From contig JBOGVS010000024.1 in NCBI GenBank assembly GCA_050692555.1, forward strand, positions 1 to 52,401: a stretch of DNA of 52,401 nt, read 5' to 3'. Numbering within the stretch: position 1 is the stretch's first letter; each line of letters opens with the position of its first letter. Origin of the DNA: DAITPV01 sp050692555 (GTDB lineage: Bacteria; Actinomycetota; UBA4738; CALAEC01). Below the pieces are notes generated by a model. That model was not told where the DNA came from. It made no database searches and saw nothing but the letters and a program-made list of their open reading frames with translations. Both the position numbers and the translations under genes were made by a program. Shown piece after piece: positions 15,193-24,971 of the stretch.

Positions 15193-16665
15193 CTACCATC
15201 TGAGGATTCCCGCGGACTGCAGTGGGTCGAGCAGGAGGCCGGGCACCACCCCGAGCACCAACGTGACCAGAGCAGCAACGCCCAGGACGAATGCGGGGGC
15301 CGGTCCGGTGGCCAGCTCGACCTCCTCCTGCTCCTCGGGCTCCTCCATGTACGCCAGCACGATGACCCGGAGGTAGAAGAACGCCGCCACCACGCTGGCC
15401 AGCACCGCGACGATCACCAGGGCCTCGAGCCGCGCGTCCACCGCGGCCTGGAACACGAAGACCTTGGCCATGAATCCCGCGGTGGGCGGCAGTCCCGCCA
15501 GGGAGAGCAGGAACACCGCCAGCAGGGCGGCCAGCCCCGGGCTTCGCCGGGCCAGCCCTCGATACGAACGCAGGGAGGTGCGCTGCTCTCCCGTTCGGGA
15601 CACCAGGATCACCACCCCGAACGCCCCGAGGATCATGGCGGCATACGCGGCCAGATAGAACATGGCCCCGGAGATCCCCTGCTGGTTGGCGGCGGCCACC
15701 CCTACCAGAACGAACCCGGCATGGGCGATCGACGAGTACGCCAGCATGCGTTTCACGTCGTCCTGGGCGATGGCCAGGATCGAGCCGACCACCATGGTCA
15801 GGGCCGAGAGCGCGAACAGCACCGGGGTGAGCTCCCATCCCAGCGGTCCCAGGGACACCGAAGCCACCCGGATCAGGGCGGCGAACCCGGCCACCTTGGT
15901 ACCGGCCGCCATGAACGCCGTTACCGGAGTCGGAGCGCCCTGGTAGACGTCCGGCGTCCACATGTGGAACGGAACCGCGGCGACCTTGAACCCAAATCCC
16001 ACCGCCAGCAACCCGGCGGCGGCCAGCGGCAGCGCCAGGCTCCCGGTCTCCCCGGACAGGGCCCGGGCGATCCCTCCGATGCTGGTGGTGCCGGCGGCCC
16101 CGTAGGCCAGGGCGATGCCGTACAGGAAGAACGCCGAGGAGAACGCCCCCAGCAGGAAGTACTTCAGGCTGGCTTCCTGCGACGCCGCCCGTCGCCACGA
16201 GAAGCCGGCCATCACGTACAGCGACAGCGACAGGACCTCCAGGGCCAGGAACACCACGATCAGATCCGCGGCGGCCGTGAGGAGGGTCATGCCAGAGGTC
16301 GCGAACAACAGGAGCGCGTAATACTCGCCTCGGGCCTCGCCGGTCCGGGCCAGGTAGTGGAAGGAGAGCAGTATCCCCAGCAGGGCGCACGCCAGCACCA
16401 CCAGCCGGAAATACAGGCCGAAGTCGTCCGTGGCCACCATCCCAGACAGCACTGTGGCCCTCTGCGGGGAGGGGCCGGCCAGCTGGGCCATGACCGCCGC
16501 CGCGGCGCCCAGGATCCCCAGGGTGGCGAAGGCCGCCATCGGCCGCTGGTCCTGCGATGGGCGGATCGCGTCGAACAGCAGAACGAAGATCGCCGTGCCC
16601 GCCAGGATCAGCTCGGGGAGGATGGGGAACAGGGCCAGGTCGGGAATCCGGACCTCCGGCATCAC
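15193..16665 (-). CDS. nuoN: NADH-quinone oxidoreductase subunit N (operon 2)
   Basis: 490 residues, about 14 membrane helices. The key Glu is in VFLALEVLSLSLYVMAGF, and the Lys is in FKVAAVPFHMWTPDVYQGAPTPVTAF. It is a proton-pumping antiporter-like subunit. ATG at 16665 overlaps the nuoM stop by 4 nt. It is divergent from the operon 1 NuoN, and its YQGAPTPVTAF loop is closer to typical NuoN than the SPIPVAAF of copy 1. Confidence 0.95.
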   Translation of the reverse strand: MMPEVRIPDLALFPILPELILAGTAIFVLLFDAIRPSQDQRPMAAFATLGILGAAAAVMAQLAGPSPQRATVLSGMVATDDFGLYFRLVVLACALLGILLSFHYLARTGEARGEYYALLLFATSGMTLLTAAADLIVVFLALEVLSLSLYVMAGFSWRRAASQEASLKYFLLGAFSSAFFLYGIALAYGAAGTTSIGGIARALSGETGSLALPLAAAGLLAVGFGFKVAAVPFHMWTPDVYQGAPTPVTAFMAAGTKVAGFAALIRVASVSLGPLGWELTPVLFALSALTMVVGSILAIAQDDVKRMLAYSSIAHAGFVLVGVAAANQQGISGAMFYLAAYAAMILGAFGVVILVSRTGEQRTSLRSYRGLARRSPGLAALLAVFLLSLAGLPPTAGFMAKVFVFQAAVDARLEALVIVAVLASVVAAFFYLRVIVLAYMEEPEEQEEVELATGPAPAFVLGVAALVTLVLGVVPGLLLDPLQSAGILRW

Positions 16666-18212
16666 CCGCCCCCTTCGGCCTGGATGGGAGTGGCCGAGTC
16701 CGGCTCCACCTGGATCATCCGGGCATGGCGATCCGCGGCGGGTTCGATCCGCTCCAGGAGCGGCCGGGGGAACACCCCGATGGCCACGATGGCGGCCACC
16801 ACCGGAACCAGGGCGGCGTACTCGCGAAGCGAGAGATCCGGGGTGCCGGCCAGCTCGGGCCGAGGCTCACCGTGCATGGCCCGCTGGTAGGCCCACAGGA
16901 GGTAGATGGCCGACAGGATGACCCCCAGGGCCCCGACCACCGCGAAGGCCCGGGAGGCGTCGAAGGTCCCCAGCAGGATCAGGAACTCGCCCACGAACCC
17001 GTTGAGCCCCGGGAGGCCCAGCGAGGACAGCGCCACCACCAGGAAGAACCCCGCCAGCACCGGGACCTGGCCGGCCAAGCCTCCCAGACGCCCCAGGTCC
17101 CGGGTGTGGGTCCGGTCGTACAGCATCCCTACCAACAGGAACAGCGCCCCGGTCGACAGGCCGTGGTTCACCATCTGGATGACGCCACCCGACATCCCCT
17201 GGAGCGTCCCGGCGAAGATCCCCAGCACCACGAACCCGAGGTGGGAGACGCTCGAATACGCCACCAGGCGCTTCACGTCCGATTGCATCAGCGCCACCAC
17301 CGCCCCATACACGATCCCGATCACCGCGAGCACCGAGACGAACCCCCGGAAGTACGCGGAGGCCTCCGGGAACAGCGTGAGGTTGAACCGGATCAGCCCG
17401 TACGCCCCGATCTTCAGAAGGACGCCGGCCAGGATCACGGAACCGGCGGTGGGAGCCTCGGTGTGCGCGTCGGGGAGCCAGGTGTGCAACGGGAACATCG
17501 GAACCTTGACCGCGAACGCCACGAAGAACGCCAGGAACAGCCACCGGGCGGTGACCGCCGGGAGCGCCAGGCCCTGAAGCTCCCGGAGGTCGAATGTCGG
17601 CGTGCCGGTGACCGACCCCGACCGGAAGTACAGGAACAGGATGGCCACCAGCAGCAGCGCCGAGCCGGCCATGGTGTACAGGAAGAACTTGACCGCGGCG
17701 TACACGCGCCGGCCGCTCCCCCACACCCCGATGATCAGATACATCGGGAACAGCAGGCCCTCGAAGAACACGAAGAACAACAGGAGATCGAGGGCCACGA
17801 ACGCACCGAGCAGCGCCGTCTCCAGGACCAGTAGCGAGGCCATGAAGTAGCCGGGCTGCCGCTCCATCTTCCACGAGGCCAGGACGGCCAGCGGCATGAG
17901 GAAGGTGGTCAGCAGGACCATGAACAGGCTCACGCCGTCGACCCCCAGGACGTACTGGAAGTTCAGCGGGCCCACCCACTCGGCCCTCTCCACCATCTGG
18001 AATCCGGCGGCCCCGCCCCGGAACTCGGCCAGGACGCCGAGCGATGCGGCGAACGTTGCCACCGTGATGACCAACGTCCACCACCTGGCGGCGTCGGCTT
18101 CTCGCTCCACCCGGGCCTCGGCCCGGCCCCGGAGTGCCAGCCGCCCGATGGCTCCCAGCACCGTCATCACCGCCGCTCCGCCGAGCGGCAGGAACACGGT
18201 CAGGGTCAACAT
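16662..18212 (-). CDS. nuoM: NADH-quinone oxidoreductase subunit M (operon 2)
   Basis: 516 residues. Signature blocks are FFVFFEGLLFPMYLIIGVWG (helix-5 Glu), KVPMFPLHTWLPDAHTEAPTAGS and AYSSVSHLGFVVLG. It is a proton-pumping membrane-arm subunit. Its start immediately follows the nuoL stop. A short non-conserved C-terminal tail of about 20 residues ends the protein. Confidence 0.95.
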   Translation of the reverse strand: MLTLTVFLPLGGAAVMTVLGAIGRLALRGRAEARVEREADAARWWTLVITVATFAASLGVLAEFRGGAAGFQMVERAEWVGPLNFQYVLGVDGVSLFMVLLTTFLMPLAVLASWKMERQPGYFMASLLVLETALLGAFVALDLLLFFVFFEGLLFPMYLIIGVWGSGRRVYAAVKFFLYTMAGSALLLVAILFLYFRSGSVTGTPTFDLRELQGLALPAVTARWLFLAFFVAFAVKVPMFPLHTWLPDAHTEAPTAGSVILAGVLLKIGAYGLIRFNLTLFPEASAYFRGFVSVLAVIGIVYGAVVALMQSDVKRLVAYSSVSHLGFVVLGIFAGTLQGMSGGVIQMVNHGLSTGALFLLVGMLYDRTHTRDLGRLGGLAGQVPVLAGFFLVVALSSLGLPGLNGFVGEFLILLGTFDASRAFAVVGALGVILSAIYLLWAYQRAMHGEPRPELAGTPDLSLREYAALVPVVAAIVAIGVFPRPLLERIEPAADRHARMIQVEPDSATPIQAEGGG

Positions 18213-20090
18213 CTATGACCTCACCACCACGACCAGGAGGACCCCCACCACCCCCACCAGGAACGTCAGCGCGTACATGCGCACCAGGCCGCTCTGGACC
18301 CGGCGACCCGTCCCGGCCAGGGCGGAGAACATCCGTCCCAGCCCGTTCACCGCCCCGTCGATGACCCTGGTGTCGACCACGAACGCCGCGAAGGACGACG
18401 CCGCCTTTCCGGGCAGGACCACCACCCGGCCGTACGCGTCGTCCACGTAGAAGCCGTGGGCCAGGGTCCGGTGCACGCCGGCGAGCCTGGACCGCAGGGT
18501 CTGCCAGTCGACCCGGCCGGATCCGTACACCAGCCATCCGGCCGCCAGCCCCGCCAGAGCGACGGCCGAGGCGATGACCGCCAGGGTGACCTCGGAGAGG
18601 CCCCCGGCCGCCGCGGCGCCGTGCTCAGCCTCGCCGAAGACCCCGATCAGGAACCCCTGGACCACCCCGGTGGTGGCCGACAGGCCCAGAAGCCCCCCGA
18701 ACACCGCCCCGCCGGCCAGGATGACCATCGGGGCGGTCATCAGCAGCGGCGACTCGTGAATCCCGTGGTAGCGCTGGCGGCCGAGGAACGTCAGTGACAC
18801 CGCCCGGGCCATGTACAGCGCGGTGATCCCCGCGGTGACCAGGGCCACCACCCACAGGCCGGTTCGCCCCGCCTCGTACGCGGCCGCCAGGATCTGGTCC
18901 TTGCTGAAGAACCCCGACAGCAGGGGGACCCCCGCCAGGGCCAGCCCTCCCGCGGTGAACACCCCCGCCGTCACCGGCAGCCGTCGCCCCAGGCCCCCCA
19001 GCCGGGTCATGTCGATCTCTCCGTGGGTGGCGTGCATCACGCTCCCGGCGCCCAGGAACATGGCGGCCTTGAAGAAGGCGTGCATCACCAGGTGGAAGAT
19101 GGCCACGGCATAGGCCCCCACCCCCACCGCCACGAACATGTACCCGAGCTGGCTGATCGTCGAGTACGCCAGCACTCGCTTGAGGTCGTCCTGGCCCAGC
19201 GCGGACAGCGCCGCATACAGCGCGGTGACCACCCCCACGATGGCCACCACGCTGAGAGCCACCGGCGACGCCTCGAACAGCTCGTGGGTCCGGGCCACCA
19301 GGTACACCCCCGCGGTCACCATGGTGGCCGCGTGGATCAGCGCGGAGACCGGCGTGGGCCCCTCCATGGCGTCCGGCAGCCACACGTGGAGTGGGAGCTG
19401 GGCGGACTTCCCCACGGCCCCGGCGAACAGGAGCAAAGAGATCGCGGTGGCGGTGGCCGACGCCAGGCTCCCGGCAGCACCGAACACCTCCTCGAACTCC
19501 ACCGAGCCGGTGGTGGCGAAGATCAGGAAGATACCGACCAGCATGGCGGTGTCGCCGATCCGGGTGACGATGAACGCCTTCTTGCCCGCGTCGGCCGCGG
19601 CCTTCCGCTGGAACCAGAACGCGATCAGGAGATAGGAGCACAGCCCCACGCCCTCCCAGCCCAGGTACAGCAGGACGAAGTTGTCCGCCAGGACCAGCAT
19701 CAGCATGGAGAACACGAACAGGTTCAGGTACGCGAAGTACCGCGTGTACCGGGGGTCGCCGTGCAGGTAGTCGATCGAATACACATGGATCAGGAAGCCG
19801 ACGCCGGTGACCGTGAGGGCCATGACCATCGACAGGGGGTCCACCCGGAACGCTACCGGAGCCACGAACGACCCTACCTGGATCCAGTCGTACACGTGGA
19901 CGATCACGCTCCGCTCCCCATGGCCGAGGCCCAGGAGATCCATGAGCACCAGAACGGAGACGACGAACGAACCACCGACCAGCAGGGACGCCAGTCCTCC
20001 GGCCACCGGACGAAGCGGCCTGCCCGCCAGCAGGAGGACGATCGCTCCGGCCAGCGGCAGCCCGGGGATCAGCCAGACCAGATCGATCAT
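18213..20090 (-). CDS. nuoL: NADH-quinone oxidoreductase subunit L (operon 2)
   Basis: 625 residues. Family blocks are LLYLGWEGVGLCSYLLIAFW (helix-5 Glu), GKSAQLPLHVWLPDAMEGPTPVSALIHAATMVTAGVYL and HAFFKAAMFLGAGSVMHA. The C-terminal lateral helix and final membrane segment are present. It is the distal proton-pumping subunit. Confidence 0.95.
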   Translation of the reverse strand: MIDLVWLIPGLPLAGAIVLLLAGRPLRPVAGGLASLLVGGSFVVSVLVLMDLLGLGHGERSVIVHVYDWIQVGSFVAPVAFRVDPLSMVMALTVTGVGFLIHVYSIDYLHGDPRYTRYFAYLNLFVFSMLMLVLADNFVLLYLGWEGVGLCSYLLIAFWFQRKAAADAGKKAFIVTRIGDTAMLVGIFLIFATTGSVEFEEVFGAAGSLASATATAISLLLFAGAVGKSAQLPLHVWLPDAMEGPTPVSALIHAATMVTAGVYLVARTHELFEASPVALSVVAIVGVVTALYAALSALGQDDLKRVLAYSTISQLGYMFVAVGVGAYAVAIFHLVMHAFFKAAMFLGAGSVMHATHGEIDMTRLGGLGRRLPVTAGVFTAGGLALAGVPLLSGFFSKDQILAAAYEAGRTGLWVVALVTAGITALYMARAVSLTFLGRQRYHGIHESPLLMTAPMVILAGGAVFGGLLGLSATTGVVQGFLIGVFGEAEHGAAAAGGLSEVTLAVIASAVALAGLAAGWLVYGSGRVDWQTLRSRLAGVHRTLAHGFYVDDAYGRVVVLPGKAASSFAAFVVDTRVIDGAVNGLGRMFSALAGTGRRVQSGLVRMYALTFLVGVVGVLLVVVVRS

Positions 20091-20097
20091 TCCGCGG

Positions 20098-20399
20098 TCA
20101 CCACTTCAGGAGGTTCACGTCGTCGACGTTTGCCGAGACCCGGCGCCGGAAGATCGACACGATGATGGCCAGCCCCACCACCACCTCGGCCGCGGCCACC
20201 ACCATCGAGAAGAACGCCAGCACCTGCCCGTTCACCTCGCCGAGCTGGCGGGCGAAGGCGATCAGCGTGAGGTTCACCGCGTTGAGCTGGAGCTCGATCG
20301 ACATGAAGATGATCAGGGCGTTGCGCCGAACCAGTACTCCGACCGTCCCGATCGAGAACAGCAGCGCCGACAGGACCAGGTAATAGGAGATCGGCGTTC

Positions 20400-20403
<4 letters not shown>
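20098..20403 (-). CDS. nuoK: NADH-quinone oxidoreductase subunit K (operon 2)
   Basis: 101 residues, three membrane helices. Conserved Glu residues lie in IFMSIELQLNAVN and MVVAAAEVVVGLAI. The start at 20403 overlaps the nuoJ stop by 4 nt. It is full length and canonical. Confidence 0.95.
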
Positions 20404-20978
<575 letters not shown>

Positions 20979-20980
20979 GC

Positions 20981-21439
20981 CTACCCCTGCTCGGTTCCCG
21001 GCGCCGTCCCTAACGCCGGCGGCCGTTCCAGCAGCTGCTCCTTGACCAGGATGGCGTCCTCCCGGCTCTCGTAGGACATCTCGAAAACCGACGTCAGCGT
21101 CAGGGCGCGCGTGGGGCAGGCCTCCACGCACAAGCCGCACATGATGCACCGCAGGTAGTTGATCTGGTACGTCTTCGCGTATCGCTCCCCGGCCGAGACG
21201 GGCTGCTCCGGATCGTTGTCCTCACCTTCCACGTAGATGGCGTCCGCGGGACACGCCCACGCGCACAGCTCGCACCCGATGCACTTCTCCAATCCGTTTT
21301 CGTGCCGGTTCAGGAGATGACGCCCGATGTGCGACCGCGGGGGGAGCTCCTTGATCTCCTGCGGATACGAGACCGTCACTGGCCTGCGGAACATGTTCCG
21401 GAACGTGACCCCCAGGCCCTTGAACACCTCCCGGATCAC
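20981..21439 (-). CDS. nuoI: NADH-quinone oxidoreductase subunit I (operon 2)
   Basis: 152 residues, compact NuoI with two 4Fe-4S clusters: CIGCELCAWACP and CIMCGLCVEACP. It carries electrons from NuoG towards NuoB. The start is GTG at 21439, overlapping the nuoH stop (GTGA). It lacks the acidic tail of the operon 1 copy. Confidence 0.95.
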   Translation of the reverse strand: MIREVFKGLGVTFRNMFRRPVTVSYPQEIKELPPRSHIGRHLLNRHENGLEKCIGCELCAWACPADAIYVEGEDNDPEQPVSAGERYAKTYQINYLRCIMCGLCVEACPTRALTLTSVFEMSYESREDAILVKEQLLERPPALGTAPGTEQG

Positions 21440-22569
21440 GGTGCCACCTTCTGGGAAGGCTCCGCCAGGACCGGCTTGCGCCGAAACATCGGCCCCACCA
21501 GAGAAAGGAGCAGGGTGACGCCGGCCAGGATGGCCACCCACCGGAACAGCGCTTCGCGCCCGTAGATGTCGGGCAGCACCACGATGGCTCCGGTGGCCAT
21601 GATCCACACCAGCCCCCAGGGGATCAGCACCTTCCACCCGAATGACATCAGGCGGTCGTACCGGAATCGCGGGAGCGTGGCCCGGATCCAGATGAACACG
21701 AACACCACGGCGATGACCTTAAGGGTGAACCACACCAGCGGCCACAGTCCGGGGAGGAAGTCGAACACAGGCCCCCGCCACCCACCCAGGAACAGGGTGA
21801 CGATCACCGCCGCCAGCGTGATCGTGTGCAGGTACTCGGCCAGGAAGAACATGGCGAACCGGATCCCCGAGTACTCGGTGTGATACCCGGCCACCAGCTC
21901 GGTCTCGGCTTCCGGCAGATCGAAGGGAGGACGGTTCGTCTCGGCCAGCGCCGCCGTGGCGAAGATGAGGAACGCGGGGAACTGGGGGATCACGTTCCAG
22001 ATCCGGTCCTGGCTGGCGACCAGCTCGGACATCCGCATCGTGCCCGAGTACATGAGGACGGCCACCACACCCAGCCCCATGCCGACCTCGTACGAGATCA
22101 TCTGGGCGCTGGACCGGATCCCGCCCAGCAGCGGGTACGCGGACCCCGACGACCAGCCGGCCAGGACGACGCCGTACACCGCCAGGGACCCCATGGCCAG
22201 GACGAACAGGATCCCCACGTTGAGGTCGGCGAGCTGGAAGGGGATCTCCCGGCCGAACAGCTCGATGCCGGAGCCGAACGGAACCACGGCGAACGCCAGG
22301 ACCGCCGGAAGCAGCGACACGATCGGAGCGAGCGCGTAGACGGGCCGGTCGACCTGGACCGGGGTGATGCCCTCCTTGAAGAACAGCTTGATGCCGTCGG
22401 CCAGCGTGACCAGGATGCCGAACGGGCCGGCTCGCTTTGGGCCAAGCCGGGTCTGCATGTCCGCCACGATCTTCCGCTCGGCCCAGATCACCAGCAGCAC
22501 CGAGAGCAGAAGCGCAAAGAAGACCACCACCACCCTGACCAGGAGCAGGATCCAGTCGACGAGATCCAT
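21436..22569 (-). CDS. nuoH: NADH-quinone oxidoreductase subunit H (operon 2)
   Basis: 377 residues from ATG at 22569, which overlaps the nuoG stop (TGATG). Family blocks are MQTRLGPKRAGPFG, ALAETNRPPFDLPEAETELVAGYHTEYSG (quinone-cavity loop) and the helix WIRATLPRFRYDRLM. It has about eight membrane helices. It is somewhat longer than the operon 1 NuoH at both ends. Confidence 0.95.
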   Translation of the reverse strand: MDLVDWILLLVRVVVVFFALLLSVLLVIWAERKIVADMQTRLGPKRAGPFGILVTLADGIKLFFKEGITPVQVDRPVYALAPIVSLLPAVLAFAVVPFGSGIELFGREIPFQLADLNVGILFVLAMGSLAVYGVVLAGWSSGSAYPLLGGIRSSAQMISYEVGMGLGVVAVLMYSGTMRMSELVASQDRIWNVIPQFPAFLIFATAALAETNRPPFDLPEAETELVAGYHTEYSGIRFAMFFLAEYLHTITLAAVIVTLFLGGWRGPVFDFLPGLWPLVWFTLKVIAVVFVFIWIRATLPRFRYDRLMSFGWKVLIPWGLVWIMATGAIVVLPDIYGREALFRWVAILAGVTLLLSLVGPMFRRKPVLAEPSQKVAP

Positions 22570-24971
22570 CAGCTCGCCGCCTCCTCTACCGGCTCGGCGG
22601 ACTCCATCGCCTCGATGGTGGCCGACGCTCGCATATGTCCGGCCAGCAGCAGGTTGGCCCGGAACCCCTGCTGGTTCCACGGCACGAACACCGCTCCCGG
22701 GGTGATCCCGTCGCTCAGCCGAACCGGAAGCTCCGCCTCGCCGGCCTCGGTCTTCACCCGGGCCCGGCCGCCGTCCTCGAGTCCCAGCCGCCCGGCGTCC
22801 TCGGGGTGGACCTCGAGGAACGGCTCCTCGGCCAGGGCCTCCTTCAGCTCCCCGGCGCCCTCGGACTGGAGCCCCTCGTCCACCAGCAGCGGATAGGTGA
22901 ACAGTACGGGGCCCTCGCCTTCGGACTCCTCACGACGGCTGTGCCCGGGGGTAAGGAGGATGTCGCGAGGCGCCGCCAGCCCACCCAGCTCACGCTGGAG
23001 GTCCTCGAGAGATCGGAACCCCATGTCGGCGTCGAGGGCCTCGGAGAGCTCCTGGAAGATCTGCCAGTCGGGCTGGGCCTGGCCTGGCGTGGGACGAACC
23101 GGTTGGATCCGCTGGCCCCGGCCCTCCCAGTCGGTGAAGTGACCGTCCTTCTCCAGGAACGCGGCGGCGGGGAGCACGGCGGCGGCCGAGTCCCGGTACC
23201 GCCCCACCGCAAGGTCCTGGACCACCAGGAACGGGACGTTCGCCACGGCCTTGGAGGCCAGGTCGGCGTCGGGGTGGTCGGCCAGGGGATCCGCCCCGAC
23301 CAGGTACAGGACGTCGATCTCCCGGCGGACGGCGGCCTCCAGGATCGCCCCGCCGTCCCGGCCCGGTTCACCGGGAACCTCTCCCCCCCAAGCGGCTTCG
23401 ATCTCCGAGCGCTCCGCGGGGTCGTCGACCCTCCGGCCGCCCGGGAGCAGTCCGGGGTGGACCCCGGCTCGCAGCGCCCCCCGGTCCCCCGCGCGGCGGG
23501 ACAGGAACGCGAACCGCGCCCCCACACTCTGGGCCACGCTCACCGCCATGCTGACCGCGCCCACGCTGTCGGCCAGCCGCGGCCCGCAAAGCACCTGGGC
23601 TCGATCGCGTGCCTCGGCCATGGCGTCGGCGGCCCGCCCCAGCGAGGTGTCCTGGCCGTGGGCCGAGGCCAGCTCCTCCAGGATGTCGGCTTCACCGCCG
23701 GGCAGGCATGGGATGTGCTCGGCCACGTCTGTCAGGGCGGTGCGCCGGGGGTGCACCACGAAGACCCGGGCTCCCGACTTCCGAACCGCCTTGCGGATCC
23801 GCAGGTGGAGGATGGGAAGCTCCTCGCGCGCGTCGAGACCCACCACGACGATCACCGCGGCCCGCTCCACGTCCCGGTAGGTGACCGGCATCCCCGCGGC
23901 GGCCACCCGCTCCACGTCGGGGGGAACGTCGAGCGATCCCGACGGGCGGTGGTCAAGGTCGTTGGTGTGGAAGGCCGTCCTGGCCACCTTCGACATCGCG
24001 TAGGCGTCCTCGTCGGTCAGCCTCCCGCCGCCCAGGAAGGCCACCCGCCCGGACGCGGCGCGCTCCCCGATAGCCCGGAAGACCTCACCGAACGACACCG
24101 GCTCCAGGCCGGGAACCCGGAGGAGTGGAGTGGTCAGCCGGTCCCGGTCCGGGAACCGGATGGCGTAGCGGCCCTTGTCGCACAGCCATGCGTCGTTGAC
24201 CTCGCCGTTGTCGCGGGCCAGATGGCGGACCACCTCGCCCCGGCGAACCTGGACGCTCAGGTTGCAGCCGCACGCGCAGTGGGGACAGACCGAGTCGGCG
24301 GACCGGACGTCGAACGGCCGGGCGGCGAACCGGTACGAGGTGCTGGTCAGGGCCCCGACGGGGCAGATCTGCACGGTGTTCCCGGAGAACGGAGAGCGGA
24401 AGTCCTCGCCCGGAGCGATCGACACCTGCTCCGCCGCTCCCCGGTCGAACAGCTCGATGAATCGCTCGCCGGAGATCTCGTCGCAGAACCGTGTGCACCG
24501 CGCACACAGGACGCAGCGCTCCCGGTCCAGGAGCACCAGCGGCGACAGAGGGATCGGCTTGCGGTACACCCGCTTGGGGTCGATGTATCGGCTCTCTCCG
24601 GGCCCCCAGGCCAGGGCCTGGTCCTGGAGGGGGCACTCGCCGCCCCGGTCGCACACCGGACAGTCCAGCGGGTGGTTGATAAGCAGGAGCTCGAGAACTC
24701 CCTCCTGAGCCTTGCGGGCGGCGTCGCTGGTGAGCTGGGTCTTGACCACCATCCCGTCGGCCACGGGCGTGGTGCAGGACGTCACCGGTTTCCGCTGGCC
24801 CTCGATCTCCACGATGCACTGTCGACATGCCCCCACCGGCTCGAGGTAGGGGTGGTCGCAGAACCGGGGGACATCGATGCCCAGGGCCTCGGCGGCCCGG
24901 ATGACCAGGGTGCCGGCGGGGACCGTGACCTCGGTGCCGTCGATGGTCAGATTGACCATCTGCTCGTTCAT
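22569..24971 (-). CDS. nuoG: NADH-quinone oxidoreductase subunit G
   Basis: 800 residues, the large Fe-S subunit of the N-module. In order: an N-terminal 2Fe-2S ferredoxin domain (CDHPYLEPVGACRQC with a later Cys), the His/Cys cluster NHPLDCPVCDRGGECPLQ, a 4Fe-4S site CVLCARCTRFC with distal ICPVGAL, a further CPHCACGC site at the start of the molybdopterin-oxidoreductase-like region (possible N7-type cluster), then a degenerate oxidoreductase domain and C-terminal molydopterin-binding-like fold. The start is ATG at 24971 overlapping the nuoF stop (ATGA). It is the only nuoG in the window, so operon 1 must use this one or none. Confidence 0.95.
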   Translation of the reverse strand: MNEQMVNLTIDGTEVTVPAGTLVIRAAEALGIDVPRFCDHPYLEPVGACRQCIVEIEGQRKPVTSCTTPVADGMVVKTQLTSDAARKAQEGVLELLLINHPLDCPVCDRGGECPLQDQALAWGPGESRYIDPKRVYRKPIPLSPLVLLDRERCVLCARCTRFCDEISGERFIELFDRGAAEQVSIAPGEDFRSPFSGNTVQICPVGALTSTSYRFAARPFDVRSADSVCPHCACGCNLSVQVRRGEVVRHLARDNGEVNDAWLCDKGRYAIRFPDRDRLTTPLLRVPGLEPVSFGEVFRAIGERAASGRVAFLGGGRLTDEDAYAMSKVARTAFHTNDLDHRPSGSLDVPPDVERVAAAGMPVTYRDVERAAVIVVVGLDAREELPILHLRIRKAVRKSGARVFVVHPRRTALTDVAEHIPCLPGGEADILEELASAHGQDTSLGRAADAMAEARDRAQVLCGPRLADSVGAVSMAVSVAQSVGARFAFLSRRAGDRGALRAGVHPGLLPGGRRVDDPAERSEIEAAWGGEVPGEPGRDGGAILEAAVRREIDVLYLVGADPLADHPDADLASKAVANVPFLVVQDLAVGRYRDSAAAVLPAAAFLEKDGHFTDWEGRGQRIQPVRPTPGQAQPDWQIFQELSEALDADMGFRSLEDLQRELGGLAAPRDILLTPGHSRREESEGEGPVLFTYPLLVDEGLQSEGAGELKEALAEEPFLEVHPEDAGRLGLEDGGRARVKTEAGEAELPVRLSDGITPGAVFVPWNQQGFRANLLLAGHMRASATIEAMESAEPVEEAAS